DNA of 43,283 bases, taken from the NCBI GenBank assembly GCA_964247295.1, contig CAXTTV010000018.1, positions 1 to 43,283 of the forward strand, in the 5' to 3' direction. The stretch comes from CAXTTV01 sp964247295 (GTDB lineage: Bacteria; Chloroflexota; Ktedonobacteria; Ktedonobacterales; Ktedonobacteraceae). Numbering within the stretch: position 1 is the stretch's first letter; every line of letters starts with the position of its first letter. A program made the position numbers and the translations under genes. Below are positions 5,810 to 14,599 of this stretch, in pieces. Below the pieces are notes generated by a model. It saw only the letters and a program-made list of their open reading frames with translations, did not search any database and was not told the origin of the DNA.

Positions 5810-8284
5810 TTGATTACTCGCACAAAATATAATCCTAAAGAAATTGAGGCCCGCTGGCAACAGACCTGGGCCGAGGCTCATCTGTACAATACGCCCGATG
5901 ATGCTCCCAGGCCACATTTTTATAATCTGGTGATGCTGCCCTACCCTTCTGGCGATTTGCATATGGGCCACTGGTACAACTATGCACCCGCCGATGCCTA
6001 TGGCCGCTTCAAACGCATGAATGGCTTTTCGGTGATGCAACCAATCGGCTTTGACGCTTTCGGCCTGCCCGCTGAGAACGCGGCAATCAAGCGTGGGGTC
6101 CAGGCCCACGCTTGGACGCTCTCAAATATTGAACGGATGCGCACCCAACTGAGGGCGATGGGAGCCCAGTGGGACTGGTCACGCGAGATTATCTCTTGCC
6201 TGCCAGACTATTACAAATGGACGCAATGGCTGTTTCTGCAATTTTATAAACAGGGGCTGGCCTATCATACGAAGGCTCCCGCGAACTGGTGCCCAGGCTG
6301 CAATACAACGCTGGCGAATGAGCAGGTGCTGGCAAATGGAACGTGTGAGCGCTGCGGGACGCTGGTGATCCGTAAGGAGATTGATCAGTGGCTGTTCCGC
6401 ATTACAAAATATGCCGATGAACTGCTGAACTTTGATGGGATCTCCTGGCCTGAGAAGACGGTAACGATGCAGCGCAACTGGATCGGTCGTAGCACTGGCG
6501 CGGAGGTGCGCTTTAAGATCTCGGTGGACGGGAAAGAGGAGGAGATCCCGGTCTTTACGACTCGCCCGGATACGATCTATGGCGTGACGTTTTTTGTGCT
6601 GGCCCCTGAGCATCCCTTTGTGCAGAAGATTACAACTCCTGACCAACGGACCAGGGTTGAGACCTATGTGGAGCAGACGGCCCGAATGACGGAGATTGAG
6701 CGCCTGAGCACCGAAAAGGAGAAAAGCGGCGTCTTTACTGGCGCGTATGTGACAAATCCGATGAACGGTGAGCAGGTGCCGGTCTGGGTTGCGGACTATG
6801 TGCTGATGAGCTATGGGTCCGGCGCGATTATGGGCGTACCCGCGCACGATCAACGCGACTTTGAGTTTGCTCGCGCCTTTACTATTCCGATCCGTGAGGT
6901 CGTTCGAGGGGCAGATGAGCAGCCGTCAGATCCAGAGACGTGGACGGAGGCCCATACAGCAAAAGGTGCGATAGTGAATTCTGGTCACTTCGATGGCACC
7001 GAGGGGCCCGAGGCGATCCAGAAGATGATCGAGTATATGGAGGCTCAGGGCATCGGTCACGCGACGGTTAACTACCGCCTGCGCGACTGGCTGATCAGCC
7101 GGCAGCGCTACTGGGGTACACCGATCCCGATTGTGTACTGCTCAAAGGATGGAACGGTTCCAGTTCCAGAGGATCAACTGCCGGTGCATCTGCCTGAGCA
7201 TGTGCAGTTTAAGTCCACGGGCGAGTCCCCGCTGCGCTACGAGCCAGATTTTGCAAATACCACCTGCCCAATCTGCGGCGGTCCTGCGACCCGCGAGACC
7301 GATACGATGGATACGTTTGTGTGTTCTTCCTGGTACTTCCTGCGCTACACCGATCCTCACGATGATCAACATCCCTGGACCCAGGAGGCGATGGAGAACT
7401 GGCTGCCGGTCGATCAATATGTTGGTGGTCCCGAGCACGCGACGATGCATCTGCTGTATGCACGCTTCTTTGTGAAGGCACTGCGCGATATGGGATACCT
7501 GAAATTCGATGAGCCCTTTACGCATCTGTTCCATCAAGGGATGGTGCTGGGACCCGATGGTCAAAAGATGTCAAAGTCACGCGGAAATGTCGAGGCACCC
7601 GATCCCTATGTTCAAAAATATGGGACAGATACCGTTCGCTGCTATATGATGTTTATCGGCCCATTCGATCAAGGAGGCTCGTTCCGCGCCGAGAACCTGG
7701 AGGGAATCTGGCGCTTCCTCAACCGCTTCTGGAGCGTTACAACCGAGAATTGGCGGGGAAAGCCCTCAACAGAGGTCACGACCCAGAGTCGCGAGATTGA
7801 ACGCCTGCGCCACAAGACAGTGAAGCGCGTCACCGACGATCTGGCACATTTCCGCTTTAACACGGCCCTGGCCGCGCTGATGGAATGCAATAATGTGCTG
7901 GTGAAGCAGCAGGGTGATCCCATTTCACAGTCGGCAGCCTACCGGGAGACGCTGGAAGCGATGATGCAGATGCTGGCCCCCATGGCTCCACACATCACGG
8001 AAGAGCTGTGGCACCTGACCGGACACACGGGCAGTATTCATACCAGCTCCTGGCCAATCTATGACGAGGCAAAAACCGTTGATGAAAGCTTCACCCTGGT
8101 ACTGCAAGTCAATGGGAAGATCCGCGATAAGATCGAGATCCCAGCCAATCTGAACGAGGCCGAGGTCCGGCAGATGGCGATAGAGAACTCGAAGGTTTCC
8201 GCCTTTGTTGGTGAGGCCACGATCCAGAAAATTGTGTATGTTCCCGGTCGTCTAGTCAATATTGTAGTACGTGGAAGCAAATAA
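5810..8284 (+). CDS. leuS: Leucyl-tRNA synthetase
   Basis: A class I aminoacyl-tRNA synthetase that charges tRNA-Leu. The frame opens at a GTG at 5777, but the TTG at 5810 is preferred because GAGGGAGAGG lies just upstream and the protein then begins MITRTKYNPKEIE, like other LeuRS. That gives 824 residues, normal for bacteria. Visible: the HIGH-type motif LPYPSGDLHMGH (43-54), a zinc-like CPGC...CERC pair in the insert, the CP1 editing domain with its TTRPDTIYG motif, a second cysteine cluster, and KMSKS (586-590) before the anticodon-binding region. Expression should be controlled by the T-box leader immediately upstream, whose specifier is Leu. Confidence 0.97.
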   Translation: MITRTKYNPKEIEARWQQTWAEAHLYNTPDDAPRPHFYNLVMLPYPSGDLHMGHWYNYAPADAYGRFKRMNGFSVMQPIGFDAFGLPAENAAIKRGVQAHAWTLSNIERMRTQLRAMGAQWDWSREIISCLPDYYKWTQWLFLQFYKQGLAYHTKAPANWCPGCNTTLANEQVLANGTCERCGTLVIRKEIDQWLFRITKYADELLNFDGISWPEKTVTMQRNWIGRSTGAEVRFKISVDGKEEEIPVFTTRPDTIYGVTFFVLAPEHPFVQKITTPDQRTRVETYVEQTARMTEIERLSTEKEKSGVFTGAYVTNPMNGEQVPVWVADYVLMSYGSGAIMGVPAHDQRDFEFARAFTIPIREVVRGADEQPSDPETWTEAHTAKGAIVNSGHFDGTEGPEAIQKMIEYMEAQGIGHATVNYRLRDWLISRQRYWGTPIPIVYCSKDGTVPVPEDQLPVHLPEHVQFKSTGESPLRYEPDFANTTCPICGGPATRETDTMDTFVCSSWYFLRYTDPHDDQHPWTQEAMENWLPVDQYVGGPEHATMHLLYARFFVKALRDMGYLKFDEPFTHLFHQGMVLGPDGQKMSKSRGNVEAPDPYVQKYGTDTVRCYMMFIGPFDQGGSFRAENLEGIWRFLNRFWSVTTENWRGKPSTEVTTQSREIERLRHKTVKRVTDDLAHFRFNTALAALMECNNVLVKQQGDPISQSAAYRETLEAMMQMLAPMAPHITEELWHLTGHTGSIHTSSWPIYDEAKTVDESFTLVLQVNGKIRDKIEIPANLNEAEVRQMAIENSKVSAFVGEATIQKIVYVPGRLVNIVVRGSK

Positions 8285-8316
8285 TCCTTTTTGGGCCTTT
8301 TATAACGTCTAATATA

Positions 8317-8361
8317 TACAGGAGACAAAGACAATTGAGATCTTGTCTCCTGTATTCATTT
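8317..8361 (+). terminator. Terminator of leuS
   Basis: Perfect 12-bp arms (TACAGGAGACAA and its complement) with a 14-nt loop, then TTCATTTT. It is preceded by CGTCTAATATAT at 8306, a half copy of the palindrome at 3545. Confidence 0.75.
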
Positions 8362-8843
8362 TCGTATGCATTTTTTGGTAGATGCCCGCGTTTATATAGT
8401 GACAAAGATTGCTCAGGTCTTACTAACAGGCTTATCTTTTTCTATGGGAAAGTGTCTTCATGAGTGTTTTCTCCGTTGTTGATGCAAAAATAGGGATGTA
8501 AAAACATAATGACTAGTTCGTGGAACCTGGAGAGAGCATTAAACGTATAGAAGACAGATCTCAAATCTCAAAGGCGAGATCGAAGATACACCTGGGGGTA
8601 AACTATTTCGCAGGGTCAATGTCCGTCAGGTTATTGCAACGCTTAACGTTTCCGCTTATTGCCTGGATATCTGGATAAGTAGAAGAAGGGGAGGAAGTCA
8701 TGGGTGGTTTTCCGGTTCCTGTCAGGCATGTGTTTTGCTTTTCTACCGAACGTCTACGTTCTATCTTATCTAAAGGTAGTCGCGCGGTATATACACGGCG
8801 GAGCGTGAGTGTCACATCGTTGATTAAGCAGAAGGATACTATT
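8362..8843. other. Intergenic stretch without a convincing gene
   Basis: About 480 bp between the leuS terminator and the next small gene. The frame of the next gene is open back to 8700, but the extension lacks a ribosome site and looks non-coding. The only structure seen is a short inverted repeat GAACG/CGTTC near 8748-8761. A promoter for the downstream gene should lie here but none stands out. Confidence 0.5.
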
Positions 8844-9071
8844 ATGAATCCGCAGATCCACTCGCAAAAAAATGCCGATATCGCGACTACTTCCTATTCT
8901 GCTGCTCCAGAACTTGATATTCTCGCCAGAAGCGGATTTACAGACGAAGAAATTACTTCACTTTTCTGGCTGCGCCAATGGTATCAGAGCGGGGGAAGCG
9001 ACCGGGTTGAGGTTATACGCCATTTAGAGTTTGTTAAGCTACTTGTTCTCAATGGAAAATTGGAACAGTGA
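8844..9071 (+). CDS. Conserved-looking small hypothetical protein
   Basis: 75 residues from the ATG at 8844, preceded by AAGGA at a good distance. The first 25 residues are polar and probably flexible. The rest is predicted helical with a hydrophobic/aromatic core (SGFTDEEITSLFWLRQWYQSG), followed by HLEFVKLLVLNGKL, resembling a small helical DNA- or protein-binding domain. No motif identifies a function. It stands alone between a long upstream gap and a strong bidirectional terminator. Codon use matches the surrounding genes, supporting it as real. Confidence 0.65.
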   Translation: MNPQIHSQKNADIATTSYSAAPELDILARSGFTDEEITSLFWLRQWYQSGGSDRVEVIRHLEFVKLLVLNGKLEQ

Positions 9072-9111
9072 TTTTTCTGCCAGGCCAGCTAACAAAGTTG
9101 CTCTATAAAAC

Positions 9112-9151
9112 GAGAGGGTAGGACGACAGATGTCCTACCCTCTCACTTTTT
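9112..9151. terminator. Bidirectional terminator between convergent genes
   Basis: A perfect 13-bp stem (GAGAGGGTAGGAC and its complement), 7-nt loop, T-run on the plus strand and an A-rich flank that gives a T-run on the minus strand. It serves both the small gene and the synthase gene. Confidence 0.9.
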
Positions 9152-9154
9152 TTA

Positions 9155-10114
9155 CTAGTTAACTTGATTGTAGAGCCAGACACGCTCCCCCATGTTTTGC
9201 ATCTGCTGTACAACCCAGCAGTGAGAAAGGGCCGCGAGTTTATTTTTCAAAGGGACGCTGGCACGCTTGGTAAAAACATTGTATTGGTTAATATGAATGC
9301 GATCCAGAATACCACTGTAGAGCATAGAGCTTAATCTGACTGCAAGCTGACAATCCAGATTTAACATGTCAATTCCCGGCTTCGCACGATGATAATATTC
9401 GTTTGCTCTCGACATCTCAAACAATACCAGTTGCCGAAAAGACTCGTTGATCACCCCGTTCATTAATTCGGTTTCCGTATAACCGAAACGTCGCATATCC
9501 TCCATTGGAAGATAAATGCGATCTCGGGCGGCGTCCTCACCAATGTCTCGAAGAATGTTGGTGAGTTGCAGGGCAATCCCCAGCTCTACAGCCAGAGGCA
9601 ACGCCTGCTTGTCCCGATATCCAAAAATTGGGCTGGTAAGCAAACCAACGGTGCCCGCGACCCGATAGCAGTAAAGGTGCAACTGCTCAAACGTTTCATA
9701 ACGGCTGATACTCAGATCCATCTCAACACCGTTCAATAAATCTAACGCCGGCTCCAAAGGAACGTCATATTCCTCTAACATAGAACTCCAGGCCCGCAAA
9801 ATAAAGTTTTCGTCGGAGCCCCCCCTCTGATAGAGGTTCATCATCCCTTCACGCCACCGATCAAGCTCACGCTTTGGATCTTCTGCACCGTTCAAATGCC
9901 CAACTCGTGGAGCAATCTTGCCCGAGGCTTCATCTACAATATCATCAACCCGGCGACAAAAGGCATAAATCGCCCAGATCGATTCTCTTTTCGGAGGAGG
10001 AAGGAACAGGGAGCCTAGATAGAATGTCTTGGAGGCGTGCTGGACCACCTGCCGACAACTTTCGTAAGCCTCTTTTATCTGCCTCTGTTCATGTTCTTCT
10101 TGCTCCATCTGCAT
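9155..10114 (-). CDS. Phytoene/squalene synthase family protein
   Basis: A 319-residue trans-isoprenyl diphosphate head-to-head synthase. The two Asp-rich substrate-binding motifs are intact: YAFCRRVDDIVDE (DDIVD at 57-61) and QLTNILRDIGEDAARDRIY (near 183-201). Together they bind Mg2+ and the prenyl diphosphates. The family condenses two C20 units to phytoene (carotenoids) or two C15 units to squalene/dehydrosqualene or hydroxysqualene (hopanoids). The motif spelling is closest to CrtB/HpnD-type enzymes. No desaturase or cyclase is adjacent, so the product cannot be fixed. AGGAG lies about ten bases before the ATG. Cytoplasmic or membrane-associated. Confidence 0.9.
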   Translation of the reverse strand: MQMEQEEHEQRQIKEAYESCRQVVQHASKTFYLGSLFLPPPKRESIWAIYAFCRRVDDIVDEASGKIAPRVGHLNGAEDPKRELDRWREGMMNLYQRGGSDENFILRAWSSMLEEYDVPLEPALDLLNGVEMDLSISRYETFEQLHLYCYRVAGTVGLLTSPIFGYRDKQALPLAVELGIALQLTNILRDIGEDAARDRIYLPMEDMRRFGYTETELMNGVINESFRQLVLFEMSRANEYYHRAKPGIDMLNLDCQLAVRLSSMLYSGILDRIHINQYNVFTKRASVPLKNKLAALSHCWVVQQMQNMGERVWLYNQVN

Positions 10115-10494
10115 CGTTCGTTTTCTCCTCTAAGAAGGTCGATAATTAGTGCATTTATATGTACACTGAATTCAGTTTTTGCTATGCCTACATAAGAGAC
10201 GTACAAAAACAGGAAAAGTAGTCACTTTTCAACGAGGCTGTTGAATTCTCTTTTTCTCCTCCCTCGGGGCAAGCCAGAAACGAGTGGCGAAGATACGGGG
10301 ACGCCCTGCCCCCCGACAAAGGTCGCGAAGCCCTCTACGCTCCCTTTTAAGTATGCCAGAGCTTTTTCCGATACCTCTATGGCTCACCTCTAACCCATTC
10401 GTGACCTGCAACGTATTTATAGTAATCTAACTTTCATAAAGCTGTTCTTACTGCTTCAATTTCTTTCTAGCAATACTGATTATTAAGGAAAACT
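10115..10494. other. Intergenic region between divergent synthase and ArsA genes
   Basis: 380 bp without a supported gene. It holds an inverted repeat TTCAAC/GTTGAA at 10228-10245 followed by a GC-rich block (10255-10345), which differs from the AT-rich flanks and could be a decayed mobile-element end. The promoters of both divergent genes must lie here, but no consensus pair is clear. Confidence 0.4.
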
Positions 10495-11673
10495 ATGCGG
10501 ATTATTCTTTACCTGGGTAAGGGCGGGGTTGGGAAAACCACGATCTCAGCCGCGACGGCGGTCCGCTCAGCCCAGCTCGGAAAACGAACCCTAGTGGTGA
10601 GTACTGATCTTGCCCACAGCCTCGCTGATTGTCTGAAGACTTCTCTTACCTCTGAACCAAAGGAATTGGCCACTAATCTCTGGGCTCAAGAGGTGAATGT
10701 CCTCGATGAGATGCGGAACAGTTGGGGCAAAGTTCAGGATGTTATGTCAAAAATGCTGCGCAAGCGCGGCATGGATAATGTGATGGCGGAAGAGCTGGCA
10801 CTGATCCCCGGTATGGATGAGATTGTCAGCCTATTGAACATCTACCGTAATGCACGCGATGGCAATTTCGAGACGGTGGTGATTGATGCCGCCCCTACTG
10901 GTGAGACGGTCCGCCTGTTGAGTATGCCCGATACCTTTCAATGGTACGCTGGCCGCGTAACAGGTTTGAAGTCCACAACGTTGAATCTGGCCCGGCCATT
11001 CATTAAAAGCTTTATCCCTTCAGGTGATGTCCTTGATGCCATAAATGTTCTTAGTGAACGCGTGAATGGGTTACGACAGGTTCTGAGTGATCCCTCTGTA
11101 AGCTCGTATCGTCCGGTTGTTAACCCTGAGCGTATGGTGATCAAAGAGGCGCTCCGCGCGGAGACCTATCTGGCCCTCTTCGGGTATCCGATCGATGCGG
11201 TTGTTTGCAATCGTGTGCTTCCACAAGACACGTATCAAGATCGCTTTATGCAGGAGCTCTATCAGAATCAGGAGAAGCTGCGTCAGCAGATCCATCATAC
11301 GTTCGCTCCCCTGCCCATCTGGGAGGCCCCCTACCGCTCACAAGAGATTCTGGGCGTTGAGGCCCTCGGTGAGCTGGCACAGACTATCTTCGGCGATCAG
11401 GACCCGACGCAGGTGTTCTATCAGGGTCCGATCCAGGAGATAGCGAAGGAAGGAGATAACTATGTGCTCCGCCTGCCACTCCCTCATGTGGAGATGGATA
11501 AAGTGGTGATGACGAAGCGCGGCGATGAGATGATTGTTGAGATAGGTAACTTTAAACGTGACATTACTCTCCCCGCGATCTTGACAAACCAGGAGGCGAA
11601 GGTGGCACGCTTTGTGAATAAGAAACTGGAGATCCACTTCGCGCCCCCCTCAACGAGCGAGAAAACTGCCTGA
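10495..11673 (+). CDS. ArsA/GET3-family ATPase with C-terminal Hsp20-like domain
   Basis: A 392-residue deviant P-loop ATPase. The signature GKGGVGKT (8-15), a switch I-like STDLAHSL (36-43) and DAAPTGETVRLL (the A-loop/switch II region) are present. Residues from about 315 to 385 form a beta-rich segment (DNYVLRLPLPHVEMDKV and a later DEMIVEIG) typical of the alpha-crystallin/Hsp20-like tail found on ArsA homologues of Chloroflexota and cyanobacteria. It lacks the CxC metal site of eukaryotic GET3 dimers and the duplicated domain of arsenite pump ATPases, and there is no arsB nearby. A chaperone or targeting role is more likely than arsenic export; this is inference. AAGGA precedes the ATG. 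Confidence 0.85.
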   Translation: MRIILYLGKGGVGKTTISAATAVRSAQLGKRTLVVSTDLAHSLADCLKTSLTSEPKELATNLWAQEVNVLDEMRNSWGKVQDVMSKMLRKRGMDNVMAEELALIPGMDEIVSLLNIYRNARDGNFETVVIDAAPTGETVRLLSMPDTFQWYAGRVTGLKSTTLNLARPFIKSFIPSGDVLDAINVLSERVNGLRQVLSDPSVSSYRPVVNPERMVIKEALRAETYLALFGYPIDAVVCNRVLPQDTYQDRFMQELYQNQEKLRQQIHHTFAPLPIWEAPYRSQEILGVEALGELAQTIFGDQDPTQVFYQGPIQEIAKEGDNYVLRLPLPHVEMDKVVMTKRGDEMIVEIGNFKRDITLPAILTNQEAKVARFVNKKLEIHFAPPSTSEKTA

Positions 11674-11687
11674 TCTCTTACTACTAA

Positions 11688-11724
11688 CTGCCCGACTACC
11701 TGAAAACCCTGGCCGGTCGGGCAG
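11688..11724 (+). terminator. Probable terminator of the ArsA gene
   Basis: Perfect 9-bp arms CTGCCCGAC / GTCGGGCAG with a 19-nt loop. The T-tract is weak. Confidence 0.55.
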
Positions 11725-11854
11725 ATCTTAACCTACTTTCAGCTTCCCTTACCCTATCCATACCATTTCTTGATCTAAAAATAACCATCCAGATCTATAC
11801 TTTCCCCATACCAATCATTCTCATTCTACTACCTCCATAAAGGATCATTCCCAG

Positions 11855-12352
11855 ATGCTGAAGCCCTTTTTCCGTCTGTTCGCCTGCCTACTGTTGACGC
11901 ACGTATTCTTCTCGATCTTTTTAACACCAGCTTTCGCGGCTTCTCAACCAGTTCAGGTCTCAACGCGTGTTCTATCAGGTCCCCTGACCGCGACAGCCTC
12001 AGCACCTCAAAATATCAAACGAGTCTCAGAAAATACCACGACGTATACGCTCCCAATCCAGTTGACTGATCTTACAGGCAGTGGCTCTGGATGGCGGCTT
12101 TCGATCACACCTTCCAGCGAGACAACAATTTCAGCGCTTCAGGTGGCATGCCTCCATGGTACCACGTGCTCAGACAGTAATGCGTTGCCAGCGACTCCAA
12201 TGCTGTTAGCCTCAGGCTCACCAACGCAGATCCTTGCTTCCGCTCCAGACGCTGGAATGGGCCTGTTCCTGGTGCAGCTTCAAATCACAACTTCCTTGCC
12301 TATAAACACTCCTCTCGATCCCCCCAACATCATGCTCTGTTCCGGCGTCTAG
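11855..12352 (+). CDS. Secreted WxL-like surface protein 1
   Basis: 165 residues with a clear signal peptide (hydrophobic stretch 5-27, cleavage probably after AFA). The mature part matches the front of a WxL domain: a beta-strand start (SGPLTATASAP), then QLTDLTGSGSGWRLSIT, which contains the W-x-L motif in its usual Asp-x-x-Gly-x-Gly context. Two cysteines could form a disulfide. Unlike the homologues at 12656 and 14600 it lacks the C-terminal AGTY strand and ends in a divergent tail (NIMLCSGV), so the domain may be truncated. WxL domains bind peptidoglycan non-covalently. It is the first gene of a five-gene surface cluster. Confidence 0.72.
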   Translation: MLKPFFRLFACLLLTHVFFSIFLTPAFAASQPVQVSTRVLSGPLTATASAPQNIKRVSENTTTYTLPIQLTDLTGSGSGWRLSITPSSETTISALQVACLHGTTCSDSNALPATPMLLASGSPTQILASAPDAGMGLFLVQLQITTSLPINTPLDPPNIMLCSGV

Positions 12353-12353
12353 C

Positions 12354-12390
12354 TTAAGAAACGTTAAGAAAGTTAAGAACTACCTTAACG
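12354..12390. promoter_or_regulatory. Three phased TTAAGAA direct repeats
   Basis: TTAAGAA occurs at 12354, 12364 and 12373, followed by TTAACG at 12385. Spacing of 9-12 bp places the copies on about one face of the helix, as in OmpR/PhoP-type response regulator sites. It lies just after the first WxL gene and about 270 bp before the next start. Confidence 0.4.
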
Positions 12391-12655
12391 ACAAGCAGAA
12401 TTTGGTGTCTGGAAGATATTAAGTTATTCGATAACCCCCCGATTTTATAGAGTGAAGCAGATAGATCTAACAAAGACCGCTTGAACAACACGAGTCAATG
12501 CGTAAGATACCGCTCCTGTCCGGTGGCGTTGACAAGCGGTTGGGTCTAAAGATCCAGAACATCTGCGAGATAAATAGTTTACTTTGAGCACTGTCTATCC
12601 CAATCGGCTCGGTTGGAAAAAGTTGCTCCTCACACTACTCAAAGGAGTTTTATCT
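12391..12655. other. Intergenic stretch between the first two WxL genes
   Basis: No gene seen. A TTGACA at 12529-12534 is a possible -35 box, but no -10 sits at the right distance. The frame of the next gene is open from 12584, with a better start at 12656. Confidence 0.35.
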
Positions 12656-13210
12656 ATGCGTTTGCATGCGAAAATTGTCTCAACGTTGTGCCTCATGGGC
12701 GCTCTGGCCGCGCCGTTCTCTATGACCGGGGTGGCTTCAGCCTCGACTTCCCCTGTCAGTACATCGGCCACCGTGAATGGAGGAACAGCAACGATGATCG
12801 CCCCTGCCACAGCGGCGGGCAGCCCTGTAACCATCGGAGCTAATGGCGCGGATATTAGCATACCGATCGCGCTTGAGGTTCAAGATTTTTCCGGTCTGCA
12901 CACTGGTGATCACATCACAGCCCACGAGGATGCGGATCTAAATGATGGCAATTCGCATAGCCTGCCAACATCTCTAGCCTCTGGTTCGGCTCCTGCCTGT
13001 CAGACGAATGCGACCTGTACAGTTGGCTCCAATGTGACGCTTGGCAGCGGAACGCTCTCGACGACAGATATGAATGTGCTGGCCTATGGAACTAACTCGG
13101 GCGTAGGCGATACGGTCTACACTCCGTCGATCACGGCTACGGTTCCCGTCAATGGCTTCGCCGGCACATACACTAATACGATTACCTTGACCTTTGTGGC
13201 CGGCTCCTAA
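12656..13210 (+). CDS. Secreted WxL-like surface protein 2
   Basis: 184 residues from the ATG at 12656, preceded by AAAGGAG. The signal peptide covers about residues 1-30 (cleavage near ASA). The mature protein is Ser/Thr/Gly-rich and beta-predicted, with the pattern IALEVQDFSGLHTGDHIT where WxL homologues carry the D-x-x-G-x-G-W-x-L segment; here the tryptophan itself is missing. Its C-terminus FAGTYTNTITLTFVAGS matches the closing strand of WxL domains. It is 112 bp upstream of a DUF916-type partner, a typical pairing for this system. It is probably exported and held at the wall by that partner. Confidence 0.75.
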   Translation: MRLHAKIVSTLCLMGALAAPFSMTGVASASTSPVSTSATVNGGTATMIAPATAAGSPVTIGANGADISIPIALEVQDFSGLHTGDHITAHEDADLNDGNSHSLPTSLASGSAPACQTNATCTVGSNVTLGSGTLSTTDMNVLAYGTNSGVGDTVYTPSITATVPVNGFAGTYTNTITLTFVAGS

Positions 13211-13245
13211 GACGTACATACAACTTTATCTATATATATATATTT

Positions 13246-13285
13246 GAGAGCCTTGCCAGAGAGGATGGTAGGGCTCTCTTTGCTT
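13246..13285 (+). terminator. Hairpin between WxL protein 2 and its DUF916 partner
   Basis: GAGAGCC / GGCTCTC with an additional GCC/GGT step, followed by TTTGCTTTGTT. It can act as a partial terminator that lowers expression of the downstream membrane partner relative to the secreted protein. Confidence 0.6.
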
Positions 13286-13322
13286 TGTTGTTCCATTATG
13301 TTCTTGACGTTGGAGATGAAAA

Positions 13323-14414
13323 ATGATGCTTCTTTCGCGTGCCTTTCTTCGCTTCTTGCTGTTGATGGCCCTGCTGACTTTGTTCTGTATCGCGGGGACA
13401 TTGACGGCACGAGAGATACATGCGATGGCCCTGGCTCAGCCTGATTTCAGTCTACGTCCAGTGCTCTCAGATCCACAATCTCAAGGGCAGGTCAGTCATG
13501 GCTATTATGTATTTGATGCCCACCCAGGCGCGGTCCTGAAAGATGCCGTTGAGATCCAAAACGTGGGATCTGCTAGTGGAAAGCTCCAGCTTTACGCGTC
13601 CGATGCTACGACGGCGGCAAATGGCGGAAGCGCTTTCCATGAGTCAGCGGATCAGAATAAGGGGTCTGGCTCCTGGATTACGCTGGATAAAAGTCAGATT
13701 GAGCTGAAAGCTGGCGAGAAAACTACGATCTCCTTTACGATCGCGATCCCCAATACCAGCTCGCCCGGTCAGCATCTGGCCGGTATTGTGGGCTCAAATA
13801 CGGTTCAGGAAAATTTACCCACACCTCAGAGGGTTCAGGGAAATAATGCCGCATCTCATGTGAATGTCCGAACACTCCATGTGATCCCAGTACAGATCAA
13901 TCTACCGGGCGCACGAGTTGAAAAGCTCACTGCCAGTGGCATCACTGCCGGTGGTGCCAACCAAATGCAGACGCTGAGCATCGGGCTCCAGAATGCGGGA
14001 AACGCTCTGATCTCCGCTCAGGGAACACTTCAGGTTTTTAACGATCAGGGAAGCCGCGTTCAAAATATCCCGGTAAAGATCTCTACGATTGTTCCCGGAA
14101 CGGAGATCGCCTATCCAGCCCTGGTACAGAAGCAGGCCCTGGCTCCCGGAAACTATCGAGCGGCCCTGGATCTCACCTATGGCGATAATCAACGGCTGCA
14201 TTATGAAAATAGTATAACGGTTACTCAGGAACAGGTAAATAAGGTTTTCACTGGCCCGGCCTCATCTCCACTTCTGACCGCGCCCTCCGGGCTAAACCAG
14301 ATCTCGCCACTGCAATGGCTGATTGGAGGCTTGTTGGTGCTACTAGCCGGAAGTGGTGTCTTTGTTTGGTGTCGTAAACTCTTTTTACTGGTCAACGTTC
14401 ATCATAAAAGCTAA
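13323..14414 (+). CDS. DUF916-type WxL-interacting protein 1
   Basis: A 363-residue secreted, membrane-anchored protein: signal peptide 1-38, DUF916-like domain about 41-160 (FSLRPVLSDPQ, then HGYYVFDAHPGAVLKDAVEIQNVG and GQHLAGIVGS), a second beta domain about 175-300 corresponding to the DUF3324-like part, and a C-terminal membrane helix (about 331-350) with a basic tail. This is the architecture of WxLIP proteins, in which the first domain binds peptidoglycan and the second binds a host ligand or partner. GGAGATG lies close before the ATG. It probably tethers WxL protein 2 to the cell surface. Confidence 0.82.
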   Translation: MMLLSRAFLRFLLLMALLTLFCIAGTLTAREIHAMALAQPDFSLRPVLSDPQSQGQVSHGYYVFDAHPGAVLKDAVEIQNVGSASGKLQLYASDATTAANGGSAFHESADQNKGSGSWITLDKSQIELKAGEKTTISFTIAIPNTSSPGQHLAGIVGSNTVQENLPTPQRVQGNNAASHVNVRTLHVIPVQINLPGARVEKLTASGITAGGANQMQTLSIGLQNAGNALISAQGTLQVFNDQGSRVQNIPVKISTIVPGTEIAYPALVQKQALAPGNYRAALDLTYGDNQRLHYENSITVTQEQVNKVFTGPASSPLLTAPSGLNQISPLQWLIGGLLVLLAGSGVFVWCRKLFLLVNVHHKS

Positions 14415-14440
14415 CAAGGTTGCTTGATTTCCGCCTTTCT

Positions 14441-14477
14441 AGAGCTGTCCTTTTAAAGGGATGGCTCTCCTTTTTTT
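14441..14477 (+). terminator. Intrinsic terminator after WxLIP 1
   Basis: AGAGC-TG-TCC / GGGA-TG-GCTCT arms with a 7-nt loop, then a run of seven T. It separates the two WxL/DUF916 pairs into different transcription units. Confidence 0.8.
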
Positions 14478-14599
14478 GGCTGTATGCTATTTATGTTCCA
14501 TTTTTGATGCCGATAAGATCTAGAGAAATACTTTTTATCCCCGTTTGCCCGACTCACGACTAGACTATTGTATAAGACAAAGTAAGGAGCGCTTTTCTG

